This document shows positions 25,775 to 37,090 of a stretch of 64,000 bases of DNA, piece by piece. Each line of letters begins with the position of its first letter. Position 1 is the first letter of the stretch. A program made the position numbers and the translations under genes. The notes beneath the pieces are model-generated. The model saw nothing but the letters and a program-made list of their open reading frames with translations, did no database searches and was not told where the DNA came from. The DNA is from Lutraria lutraria (Eukaryota > Mollusca > Bivalvia > Venerida > Mactridae): contig OZ026840.1 of NCBI GenBank assembly GCA_964023205.1, forward strand, positions 9,545,603-9,609,602, in the 5' to 3' direction.

Positions 25775-25885
25775 GTCAGATAGATCTCTCGTAACTGTTG
25801 ACTATGAAATTTTACGGCTCGTTGCACTTGCCTCCAAATTTCATAGACAATAGTTACTCGTGATCTATCCTATACTTAGGAAAGA
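25775..25885. repeat. Hairpin-forming inverted repeat
   Basis: GATCTCTCGTAACTGTTGAC then TATGAAATTT is mirrored by AAATTTCATAGACAATAGTTAC then TCGTGATC about 23 bases later. An imperfect outer pair (CCTAAGT...ACTTAGG) extends the stem. A transcript would fold into a stem of about 35 bp. It may be a tiny MITE. Confidence 0.55.
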
Positions 25886-26841
25886 TTTCTACATATGGAT
25901 GAATTTGAGTCAGGAGGTGGAAAAATACCATTTTAAGTTATGTCGACAGTAGCTTCTGTGATAAAAGCACATTTTCTGTAGTTAATTATTTATCATGGAC
26001 TAAGACCATTTGAAAGTATCATTTGTTTAAAGCCTCCCGGTCCTTAGTTTAAGAATTTGTTTTAATTTCGGGTAGTACTCGTGGTTAAAAAAAGATATGA
26101 TTATTTGCGCAATGTTCAGCGTAGAATACTAACTTTGTCTGGCCGAAGACAGGTTAAACAGACGTAGACATTGAAATTGTCCTTGACCTAGACCGACGTA
26201 TGTGTTCGAATGGTTATCATGCCGCACAATAAACACAACTATTTTCGCTTGGCCTTAAATATGATCTACAACATTGTTTCATTTAGTTTTATCATTCATC
26301 AGTTAAATTAGGAGTACACTAGCGTAAACTTAGTTTAGCATGAATAATTCGTCTTGTTTTGAAAGATTAAGTACAAAGTTGTATAAAGTTAGAGCGCAGT
26401 TCGCAGTATGCAGTTCGTGATTCGAATATTCTGATATTACCATTTACAGTTTAGTGCATGGACACTCAGTAATATTTAAGATAGCATAGTATAACGTACA
26501 AACTAATCAAAATTTTACGTCGTGTTGAATATTACTCGTACCAAAAACATCCAAATATTGTTTAGTCTTAGATATGATTATGTCGATTAAATAATGACGT
26601 TGCGAAATTTGTGACGTAAGTAAAGAAGAAATGTCTTTAAAAAAGATAATCGGCGTGTATATAGTTGAAAATTAGTACTTAGAAAACTAACACAGCAGAT
26701 TATATATATGTATTTAAATGGGCTGAAGACTAAAACAAAGAATTTAGTGTCAAAGACTCCAGAATGAGATAAATTGGTTTACATGAAATATGTGTGACCT
26801 TCTCGAGCGTACAAACCGTTAAGGCTATAATAAAACAAGCT
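25886..26841. other. No gene seen
   Basis: AT-rich sequence without recognised coding segments or repeats. Confidence 0.4.
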
Positions 26842-27849
26842 AACAAGAACAACTATAACAAAACGTTATAGGTAGACGAATTACAAGAAGCATATTGGTT
26901 TATGTTTTTTGTATGAAGTTGCTTTTTTCATAAAGGATATTGACTGTATATTTTATTCAATCCTCCATTAAGGAGAGTATACAATATTTATATGATATGA
27001 TTAATACCAAGGACTTATATACATACATGGATTCGCAACTGCTAAAAATAGCTCAAACGATATCGTTCGGCGATCCCACAATGCATTGCTATATACTCGG
27101 CAATGTCCGACAGCTGTAATTTGGTGTTTACGAATTTGATTATCCTAAAAAAACTCTGGCAATTGGGCACGTGAAATTGGTAAAGGATGCAACAAATTCC
27201 TTAAAGATATTGAGATACATTTATAATCCACAAAGTCTAAGTATAAGCATTGAAAAAGACATCAGTCGAACATTTTAAATTCCAAGATGGCGGACATCTA
27301 TTATAATCCTTTCGTCTCCGAGATTAAACATTCGGAATACCACGGATATTTTCGCTGTTATTATCATTCGGATTATCACGGATATTTCGTATTTTCGCTT
27401 TTGTAAACAATAGCTTGTATTCCCGTTGATTCACGTCTTATTATCGCGGGATTTGATTACTTTAACATTGTTAATACGGAAGTTGCGGATCCATGTATGT
27501 ATATAAGTCCTTGGTAATACACATTATAATGACAATCATAAGTATTTGACAAATGAATAAATTCATGTATATAGTTCACAAGCACATGGTAATATCATAC
27601 CCTACATCAATCAAATAGAATCAACCCTAAATGTCAACGAATTCACCATAAATCTGATCACTATCAAACAAACCACATTGAACTTCAAATAGCCACACAC
27701 CAGCTTATCTAGGCAATGCCTCCATGATTTACTTACCTGTAAACTATTAATAAGATTCAGTCATCACCATTAGCCAATGAAATGGCCAGGATTAGCCAAA
27801 CTAGTAATAGACACTACACTATATACTCGCAAACAGCTATAATAAACTA
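26842..27849. repeat. Interspersed repeat R, copy 1, split by an insertion
   Basis: Near-identical over about 495 bp to 47,671-48,163 in direct orientation (start AACAAGAACAACTATAAC, end AACAGCTATAATAAACTA), with a 508-bp insertion at 27,007-27,514. A third, diverged partial copy lies at about 40,195-40,420. No coding frame; probably a non-autonomous mobile element or segmental copy. Confidence 0.85.
27002..27519. mobile_element. 508-bp MITE with TAATA target duplication
   Basis: The insertion 27,007-27,514 interrupts repeat R; the empty site survives at 47.8 kb (GAGTAATACACATT). It is flanked by TAATA on both sides (27,002-27,006 and 27,515-27,519). Ends are inverted: CCAAGGACTTATATACATAC against GTATGTATATAAGTCCTTGG. 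No protein is encoded. Because TAATA partly overlaps the TA of the ends, the true duplication could be TA, as in Tc1/mariner. Confidence 0.85.
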
Positions 27850-30570
27850 ATACTCATAAGTATAATTCGTCTAGAAAATATACATACTATTTTTCGGTAA
27901 ATTAGATAACGTATAATATATTTATCTTATTTACTGGAACGTTTTGATATTAAATGTGCGGTTGTGTTGATGTTTTTTCGGCTTTTATCTCTGCATTATT
28001 TTCAGAGGCAGTAAAACAAATAATTACGGATTCTGTCCTAAAAAATTTAAACGGACGGACAGGGGCAACACATTCATGCCCTTCCGCCATTTCGAATGGC
28101 GGGGTATAAAAATAGTGAGATTAGCTCAAACTTAAACGTACAGTACCGCAAACACGACGCTATCGCAACAGTCAAAATGCATTTTACAACCATTACAAGA
28201 GAATCGACATGAGTATTCTAACATTTACATATGAATAATCATATACAGCCAAACCTTTGAACAATATCCACCCTTACGAAAGACATTATGTCGCTTTTAT
28301 TGACAGGTGACCTTTAATCGGGGGTCATTTTGTTCAAAATAATCAATGATGGCTTTTTTAAAGAATGTCCTTTATTCACAGGGTGGTCTTTATCCGGAAG
28401 TGACCGCTACTACAGGTTTTACAGTAGATGACTGAAGAAATTTGGTTTAACATTTAAAAAAGACAGGAACCAGAAGGCCGTTTGCGTGCTTTATTTCATT
28501 TACGATATACCTTTAAAAGGCGCCGTCTGTATGTTTGTCAAACTAATCAACTAATACCAGTTTATCTTAAATTATTGTAAAAACTAATAGAAATCGCGAT
28601 GAAAAATTACGGGCGTAAGCGTCCTTACTCACAGTAACTATCTTACTGCATTAGATAAATATAAATGACTCTGTTCACGGATATCTTAAAGAACTGAGCC
28701 CTGTGTTGACATTATAGAGATTATTTCAGATAGTTGTTCATTATGGAACTTCATTTGGCAAGTTCATTCAGCCCTGTTATTCATTCATGCATAATTATAA
28801 AAGTTCGGCATTTGACACCTACTCTTTTGACCTCTGAAACTCTGGTGAATATTGCAATCAAATTTACTCCAATTGACACGTTGACGTGTTAGTATTGTTG
28901 AAAAGTGCACGGTACTTGTAAGATTGTCGGTTGAATTAATACACTCTTATCCGTTACTAGTTAACCGTAATGTGTTGACAGGACTCGGTGATAAAGGATT
29001 GTTCAATTAAGAAAGTCCCTTATATGACAAACAGAGCAAAATATGGCCCTATATAAGTATAGGCGTTAAGGTTTTATACACATAATGTCACAAATGACTG
29101 TTTCAAAATGTCGTAGGCAGATTCTGAGAACCTTAATATATTTAGTTTTAAATGTTTCTATGACAGAAGGTGATTTACCGAGAGATTTTCAAAACCAGTG
29201 ACAATCCAATGAATTGTATTCCTTTGAGTTTGCATTGACGTCTCAAACTGATAGGAGCAGATATTTCGTGAAAGATTAAAATCTATTTCAATTAAAAGCT
29301 CATGGTAAAAATTTAGTACAAACTGTACAGTATCAATCTAATTTAAGAAGAAAGAAAAATGATTTCTTCAGAAAGAGCAACAAATCTTACAAAATGGTTA
29401 AGATGAGTGATAATTGAAATATCAACTATCAAAGCAATAATTATAATTCGGTAATATCATTTTTATCATATTAACATTTTGAGTAACATTGAGCAACTAC
29501 ACCAATTACGTACATTAATATAGATATAATACATTTACATGATTATTTTTACAGACCCTTTCAAAGCTACAGCGAACATAGATCTATGTGTTGAAGTATT
29601 ATGAGGTATATTGGGGCATTTACTAAACGCAAGGGGACAGGAAATGTTTTTTTTTTTTGTAAAAAAGATAATTTCCGATGTTACAGTCACCAACTACTAT
29701 TATGATAATGCCATAGAAGTCTTTCTTATTCATTGGCAACCTAACAATGGTCAATTGTTAATCAACAAACATTATTTTACTGATACAGAAATGTACATTT
29801 AAGCATAAGCTATTGATAAAACTCATATCAGTTATGTATTTTCAGTAATTATTTAACAATGCCATTTTGTAGGATGCATAGCATAAGTGTCAGTCGGCCA
29901 TTTTGCTCTGACGATTCACCTTAATAGTGTTTTAGTCCTGTTTACATTACAACATGTTCTAATTTTACCTAGGCCATATTGTTACTTTGTAAAAGCAAAT
30001 GTTCTGTATAGTGTACATACCAATTTATAGCATTGAATAAATTTTTATGCAGAAAAGACGCGCGTTTCAATACAGTTATCATACAAATGTACAACATTTT
30101 AAAGTCTTTTTAAATATCTACTAGATATACATATATGCAGTAGAAAAACTGCAGTAAAATGTATTCAAATAAAATAGCAAATTATAAATACATAAAGCAG
30201 AATACAGAAAAAAGTCTCAAAAACTTACGAAATATCCGGATACTTTTTCAATAAGTCCTCTGTGGCCATGTGCATACACAGGGTTTCGTCTAATTAATGA
30301 CACACAAACAAAAATGGGCGTAACGTTAAACTCTTCCGTGCACGAAGAACTCGTGCAAGTTTATAGAAAACATTGATTTAAACAGGGCGTTGTCACTAAT
30401 ACACTGAAATACACGATTTTTGTAAACACATCTATGGATAAATTCTAAAGTACACGTATTATAGCGTTTGTAATTTATTTTGTAAAAATACATGTATGTT
30501 AATATATGATATTCGTCAAAACACATTAGAATTCTTATTATAGGTTCGTAAATAAGAAGCCTAAAAGGAG
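27850..30570. other. No gene seen; transposon-end remnant at 28.29-28.43 kb
   Basis: The part at 28,285-28,430 (GACAGGTGACCTTTA, GGTGGTCTTTAT, ACAGGTTT) matches 55,110-55,258 in the same orientation and looks like the end of a pogo/Tigger-type element. The rest has only short frames. Confidence 0.4.
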
Positions 30571-30571
30571 T

Positions 30572-30660
30572 GTCAAATCAAATCAAATATTTCTTTATTG
30601 TCGGTATGATATAAATTAACATTATTATACAACATAAGCTATGTATAGTTTTTGACCGAC
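30572..30660 (-). mobile_element. 3' end of a non-LTR retrotransposon
   Basis: On the minus strand the sequence ACAATAAAGAAATAT leads into TTTGATTTGATTTGA, a short pentamer tail typical of CR1/L2-type 3' ends. Only the end is recognisable. Confidence 0.45.
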
Positions 30661-30719
30661 GCAAAAAGTGTTAGCAACTGTAACTTTATTATCACAAAGA
30701 ACACCCAATGCAATCTTAC

Positions 30720-30890
30720 CGTCGTAGTGCTCGTACTAAGTCGTTCTTCGAAACTAAGGGGTTCGTACAGAGTAAATTTTCCTATAACGCCGCCATCTTG
30801 GATGGAGTAGAAAAGGGGTCGATTTTGGCCCGCTTGGCCGTGACCGTCTTGTCTAGCAGACGATTTTTTCACTATTTGATTTTTAGGCAT
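30720..30890 (-). CDS. Candidate first exon of an unrecognised gene
   Basis: On the minus strand an ATG at 30,890 in an acceptable context (A at -3) opens 57 codons ending exactly at a strong donor (CGACG|GTAAGA). The peptide is hydrophilic (starts MPKNQIVKKSS) and has no recognised domain. The sequence just upstream (30,890-31,130) is richer in CpG and carries promoter-like words, which fits a transcription start. No second exon was identified, and a retrotransposon 3' end lies just downstream, so a repeat-derived origin is possible. Confidence 0.22.
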
Positions 30891-31140
30891 TTTGGCGCGA
30901 ATGTTAGAGCATACACATTTTCCCGCTTAGCATGCGCTATGTGTCCTGGAAATCGGCATAAAATACTTACAGTTTTCTTTCTCCTGGTTTTGTGCAAAAA
31001 AGTGCTTCCCGCACTACCCATTTGTGACGTCAAAAGTCACGTAGGTTATCTACACTTCATAGTCGCCGCCATATTAATGGCTCGAAACCTCCTACGTAGG
31101 CTGGTAGGATACTACGTCATCGCGCACCTGTTAAAAGGGT
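30780..31140. promoter_or_regulatory. CpG-richer promoter-like patch
   Basis: Within about 350 bp there are two GCCGCCAT words (YY1-like; 30,787 and 31,065 areas), TTTCCCGC (E2F-like, about 30,919), a TGACGTCA-like CRE inside GTGACGTCAAAAGTCAC (about 31,023) and ACTACGTCATCGCGC. Such clustering is unusual in this AT-rich window. Motif matches are seen directly; promoter function is inferred. Confidence 0.3.
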
Positions 31141-31351
31141 CCTCCCTGGACTCGAAAATGTAAACAAAAAGGTAAAACAGTGTTTTTCACTTTTAAATGT
31201 ACACTTTAAAAAATCAATGTTGTGCGTCAAGCAACTACATGGTTCAAATTCATAACGGTGCAGTTAAATTTCTTGTTGATAAGCTCGTTTGAGTCCGAAA
31301 GATGTTTTAGATATTTGTCCAAATTATGTTGTTTGAAGGCATACTAGTAAT

Positions 31352-33006
31352 AGACATTTGCGATTTAAGACGGTGACGGTGGTGGACATCGGTTTTCGGA
31401 TTAAATTCGGGGGTCATCTCAAAATTATTGATACATACTCTTGTATAGGGCAAGTGTAACTAATTATTGTGTTTGCAAGTCAACTCAAAAACGCGTTTAT
31501 TTTACAATTTTATTCATTGTCATAAGAACTAGAACTAAACCAAGCATACGCATCAATTTCGGTACTTTTTTTGTAATGAATCTGTTATACGACTCTTGGT
31601 TGTCACGAATTAATTCTGCCAGAAGGCGTTTCTGCTGTCGCCTGCGTCTACCAGGTACCTGGCGTTTACGTGGCTCTTTCCCGTCACTGGCATCGGGCGA
31701 CTGCATTTTCAATTGACTCCTAAATTGGCATATACTCAAAAGCTCCAAGCTGATTCTGTGTGAATCGTTAACAGAAATACACATTCATGAACAAAACTAC
31801 TTACGTCTGTATTTGTCATATTGTTAAAATCAAAATTTGTTAATAAACAAAATACAAGTAAATCAATAATTCAAATGATCACGAATCTAGACTATTTAGA
31901 GTTGTAGTGTAATTTACCCTGATAATGATAGCGACGTACCTAAATATACGCATCATATAATTATATTATAGGACATCTGAATGATGCTCAGCGGTTTGGT
32001 TTAATAACTTTTCCTACTTTGACACAAACATTTAATAGAGCAACTTCATAACCATGACTTAACTTCGTCTAGAAAATTGAGGGCTACAAACCGAGATTTG
32101 TGTATTCGCGAGTACCTACAGCTACAGCTGAGCGATGGTTTATTGATATGCTACACCAGAAACACTATGACAACAAGTAGATTGTCAAGCTAAGGACTTT
32201 TAAATCTTTACACTGAAAAACAGCTGGATTCTGAACATGTTCTAGATGTAATCAGCCGAAAACGGAATCGTAAAATTACACTGATATTTGATTAGAACTA
32301 AATAAGTTCGTTATGCGTCTTTACTCCTACTGAAACAATCACATAAAATATTTATTACTTTTGGAAAATACGAGTCGTATTTATTGAAATAAATCGTAAT
32401 TATTGAAGGTTCATGTAGATCTATGTGGATATAATAGACATGTGACTTTGTATGCAGTTAGATTTACAGTTAGATTTATTGGTCTAATGAATTGTATGTA
32501 CATGCGAATTATTTGCCAGTGTTAAAAAACTAACCTCAGTCGGAAGGTATTGCAGTTTGTGGATGCAAAAAGTCGTGGATATTTGTTTACGAACTTGAAA
32601 GAGGCATAGATTTTCAAGCGAAATAACTAAAACGCACTTGGACCGAGGTACATATTAACCCCCACGAGCATTCAGAAAGTTTGCGTACGCACCATTATTG
32701 GTCAAGCTACGCCCCTGGAAAGTATCGAACATTAAACAGATATATTCGACAGTATCGTGTTTGTGTTGAGCTCAAGTGTTATAAATCAGTAGGAACAATA
32801 TGGAGACATCGACGGGAAGTTAAATATTTGCCGTGTCTTTTGTGCCGAAAAAAAAACAACAAATCGGTTTAATTCTGTAAATATGGCTTGATATCAAAAT
32901 AACATGCATATACACAAATGTAATTCATTTTCATTATAAATGTGAGACGACCCCTTTAATTTAATTCGAAGTTCGTCTCCGTCACCGTCTTAAATCGCAA
33001 ATGTCT
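31352..33006. mobile_element. DNA transposon remnant with ~78-bp terminal inverted repeats
   Basis: AGACATTTGCGATTTAAGAC at 31,352 is mirrored by GTCTTAAATCGCAAATGTCT ending at 33,006, and imperfect similarity continues about 78 bp inward. An AAT triplet flanks both ends, possibly a 3-bp target duplication. Inside is the basic reading frame listed at 31,497-31,716. The superfamily is not established. Confidence 0.6.
31497..31716 (-). CDS. Short basic ORF inside the 1.65-kb transposon remnant
   Basis: On the minus strand, after an acceptor-like CCAATTTAG at about 31,732, a frame reads MQSPDASDGKEPRKRQVPG then a run rich in Arg and Gln, a helical KRLLAELIRDNQE segment, and stops at TAA near 31,497 after a hydrophobic tail. 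GC-rich codon choice contrasts with neighbouring DNA. It lies between the inverted ends of an element, so it may be a transposon accessory protein fragment (for example a DNA-binding partner) or a terminal exon. The family is not recognised. Confidence 0.3.
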
Positions 33007-33202
33007 AATAATGGGACACGTTGTATGGATGCATTGTGACGCCGCATACACATGACCGGTTTCGTTTATGCGGTTATTTTCGTATTCTCGTACAGGGCCC
33101 CGTCTATGCGACAAAAATGCACACTTGCACTGCATAGACGATACCAAATAACAAACTCCTTTTTCTTGCAGTTTTGGATAATATGTTTTCATTAGGTAAA
33201 TG

Positions 33203-34666
33203 TACACTTAACAAAACTTATAACGTCCCCTTCGTAAAATATGCACATTTTATTTATTTTTTGATATTCTGAGCTCAAATGTTCAGTGTACATCTCTAAC
33301 AAGTCAAGCTAAATGTCTCTATCAACGAAAATGCGTTTTATTGATTTTTACCCCGTAACGGCTCTATTGTTTTAAACACTTAATTTGCACGTGCAGCACG
33401 TGGCAAGTGTGAATCTTCAAAATATCTTTTTTAATGGATACTGTAGAGTGTTAAACCACATTACAGAAAAACACAAAATGGGATGGATGTCCATTGAGGA
33501 AAGGGCCCGCGCCGTCGGCCTTATTCCGAGAGGGGTCCCGTACTTACAGGTACATCTAGATTTCGAGTAATATTTAATCTACTTAAAAACATCATACTGA
33601 AACAAACCGCTAGGTTAACATATGGAATAGCTGTGGTTTAGTTTTATACATGATTCTGCATTGTAATCTTCTAGAAAATATGATATGTCTATGTGCCCGG
33701 TATGTATTGTCGTCGCAGTATTTGGTGAATTATCTCCCTTATTAAAAACACATTTTTAAAATTCAATTGTTTGCTCAAATGTCACCAAAAAGTATTGAAT
33801 GTTATTAATTTGTAAAATTTATAATGAACTAAGTTACGGTTTTAAGCAACTCATTATAATCCAATTTGGTATTATACTATAATTTTACGTTCATCATTTT
33901 TAATCATATTTACTTCTGAGATCTTTGAAATAGTGAAAACAGTTTCGAACGTCACTACTGACAATGTTAAGAACGGGTGGCGATTCGCCGGTAATTCCGT
34001 TTTTGAGCGCTTATTTCAAAAGTACATGCTGACCGAGGTGCGAAAACGTTTGTTTACATAAACTACAGTTGTTAACGTACGAGATTTCTGCTTAAGGTGG
34101 AACCAAACGATTGAAATAACGTCGTTTTCGACGTCAGAACGGTCATTTTTGCGGTATTTATAGTGCCTCTATGAAAATAGCTATCGCTCGATCAAATTAT
34201 GTAGATATTTAATGAAATAATAATTTAATAGCGGAAAATAGAATTACCTACGCGTATGTATAAATTTGATGTTCATGATTTAATTATAAGTGCAAGTAAA
34301 ACGATTTTAAATGTAAAGTTTAGTGTTTTTTTCTTCTCACTTTCAAACTTAAATTATTTTTTAAAAAATCTGCCCGAGGGATTTTTTTTTATTTTTAAAA
34401 CGTGGGAGGGAGTTTGAAAACGTTTTTAAGTTACCGGGGGGGGGGGGGGGGGTAACCTGAAAAAGGGGGAGCTTGAAAACGTTACACCGGCGTTGCTCGC
34501 TGGCAGTATGCGTAAACCCTTGTCACCGTGAAAACGCATTTTCGTTGATAGTGTTATGTAGCTTGACTTGTTAGAGATGTACACTGACAATTTGAGCTCA
34601 GAATGTCAAAAATAAATAAAATATGCATATTTTACGAAGGGGACGTTATAAGTTTTGTTAAGTGTA
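33203..34666 (+). mobile_element. Tc1/mariner-like element, decayed, TA target duplication
   Basis: The element at 33,205-34,664 is flanked by TA on both sides. Ends are inverted: CACTTAACAAAACTTATAAC against GTTATAAGTTTTGTTAAGTG, and similarity continues about 150 bp inward. A frame at 33,385-33,570 includes MGWMSIEERARAVGLIPRG, which resembles the first helix-turn-helix of Tc1/mariner transposases; the catalytic domain is missing. A homopolymer of about 18 G lies at 34,435-34,453. Superfamily by TA duplication and HTH is inferred; boundaries are seen. Confidence 0.7.
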
Positions 34667-35723
34667 TAACTAGAACTAACCGTCAAACCAATATGCTTTA
34701 AACCTTATGGATAAACCAATATGCTTTAAACCTTATGGATGAATCAATGCGGACGCTGACATTGTAAACATTTGTTGTTGTTGAAAAATATCCTTTGTTT
34801 GTTGTGAGTTATACCAATAGTCTAAAAGGCAATTTCAAACTCTCGGCCATGCTGTTTGGTCACGTGACTAATATATCTTCCACCTCTTCTAACCATCGGG
34901 CGGAATAGATAGAAGAGCTTCTAAAATTAGAAGACGACCAATCAAACAAATGCTGTCACAGTTATTCCGATGGATTAAGAGCCACATCATCTTTGTCGAA
35001 ACTAGCAGGGGTCTCGAAATGTGAGATGTCACACCTATGAGATAATCCTATCCGCAGACCGTACGACCTTTTCTTTATATCCAATCTAGCAACCTGACCG
35101 TTTATACAAATAAAACTTTTAATATAAAATATTTCTGTAGCTCTGATTTATTATAAAACCTCCAATCTTTTTGGTCTACTGGATACCGCACGTTTTGAAG
35201 TTGACAATTATATAATAAAGTGCTCTAAACTGTCTTGACATTTAAAAAAACTGGTTTCGCGTACCATTGATCATGTGAGTCCATGTGAGAAGGTTTAATC
35301 ATCAGCTTCCTATCGTTAGGACGACTATAGGAATATTGCTAACAAAAGGAGAATTGTCCTTGTTTAAATATTGTTATCAATTAGCCAGTTTAGAATTTTC
35401 GTAAATACAGTATTAACTGCATTTGTTGGTGAAACGAATCTCATTTTAACTAGCTCAGATCAAAGGTTGCCTGAATATTCGACGTTGGTCCACATTTTGT
35501 TTACTTACAATTGTTTATTTTTATCTCGCCAATTTTCTCTGGTTAAATAGAACGGAAATGTCTGACAGTTCATCAGCCGGTGATAAATTATTTCCAAATC
35601 TCGGTATAGACAGGACGGGCCCAAATTTTCTTAACGTTCGTCTAAGAGTAAAAATACATCTTATAATACTTAGATCGACGATTTTTATGTTAAAAGTTTA
35701 GTCAAGATATGAGGTGTCTTAAC
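34667..35723. other. No gene seen; short direct repeat at 34.68-34.74 kb
   Basis: AAACCAATATGCTTTAAACC then TTATGGAT occurs twice in tandem (about 34,685-34,741). The remainder shows short frames only. Confidence 0.4.
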
Positions 35724-36827
35724 TTAAGGTGGATCGAGGGTTTCCTCCAGAAAAATGGTCATTTTTTAGACGTCAACTTACAATAAAGAAAGTTTGCATG
35801 AACAACTTTTAAGGTATTGGCTAACGCAGAAATGATATATTCAAATGATATTTCCATGGAAACCGCTCAAAAGCGCCACCTAGCGGAGCGATATGGTTTT
35901 CGTTGTTTTCCCCTTTATTTACTGTACTGCTCCGATAATATTGTGTATTAAGTTATGCAATTTACATAACTGCAATGTTGGATCATTTTCAAATCCGAAG
36001 AAGTCAGTAATGTTACATTTTGCTGCCATTAAATATTAAAAGACGTCGAGCGAACTCTGTAGGGGGTTTTTGAGAGACATTTTTCTCTCAACCGCGTCAG
36101 TAGTGAAAAATGGCCCGATGAATTTTTTTTTAAAATGCAAAACAGATTCTTTGTACAATTTAGAAAACGTTAAAACAATAAAAAAAATATGGTCACCGAC
36201 TTCGTTTTCGCGCCAATGAAACTTATTTAAACTTGGAAAAAGGCTAAAAACGTCAACGTTTTTATACAAGATCGACGTGACGTTGCGACTTTTTAGTTGT
36301 TACTGACATATTTTGGCTTAACGTCACGTCAATCTTGTATTTTATGGCAACGTTTTTAGCTTTTTTCCGTGTTTAAATAAGTTTCAATGTAGCGAAAATG
36401 AAGTCGATGACCATATCGGACCGTTTTTTCACTATTGACGCGACTGTAAGAAAAATGTCTCATTTTTTGGCATTGTAAATTGCCACCCCTGCAGAGTTCG
36501 CTCGACGTCTTTTAAGATTTAATGACGGCGAAATGAAATATTATTGACTTTTTCGGATTTGTAAATGATTCATCATTGTAGTTAATAAATTGCATAACTT
36601 AAAATACAAAATTATCGGAGCAATACAAAAGATAACGCGAAAATCAACGAAAAACATACCGGTCCGCTATGTGGCCATTTTCTTTGGTTTCCATAGAAAT
36701 ATCATTTGAATATATCATGTCTGCATTAGCCAATACATTAAAGGATGTTTACGCAAAATTTCCTTATCGTGCGTTGACGTCTAAAAAAATAACAATTTTT
36801 CTGGAGGAAACCCGCGATCCACCTTAA
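35724..36827. mobile_element. 1.1-kb giant palindrome flanked by TTAA
   Basis: TTAA at 35,724-35,727 and 36,824-36,827 flank ends GGTGGATCG and CGATCCACC. Almost the whole element is self-complementary: sequence pairs from both ends to the centre near 36,275-36,310, giving arms of roughly 530 bp and a spacer of only about 40 bp. Arms have diverged by substitutions and small indels. No transposase. TTAA duplication is used by piggyBac and some other superfamilies; the ends do not start with CCC, so the superfamily is left open. Confidence 0.8.
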
Positions 36828-36854
36828 GCAATTTTTCTTCGCCGTTTTTCAACA

Positions 36855-37090
36855 TTTATCAGTCATGTTCGGCGGTCGGTTCACCTATAAGAAGTTTTCC
36901 TGGACTGTATTCTAACCAACACTAACTTACCCTTCCACTAAGAACTGGCAATTTCTCCACATGTGGAGGAAAATCGACATTGTTGTCAAATTTTCATGGA
37001 AGGGTATGACCTGCCGCGACCGGGAATCCAACCCAGATCTCCGGGTTACAGATCCAGTGCACTTAACACTGAAACTCCGTCACGGCTCAT
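36855..37090 (-). repeat. tRNA-headed SINE, family A relative
   Basis: On the minus strand the head (37,085 leftwards) has GAGTTTCAGTGTTAAGTGC and GGGTTGGATTCCCGG, resembling A and B boxes of a tRNA promoter. The body includes CTGCCGCGACCGGG and TAACCAACACTAACTTACCC phrases shared in part with the copies at 13.2, 18.6 and 54.8 kb. Ends in a small palindrome GACTTGATTTTTATCAAAATC near 37,108. Confidence 0.55.
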
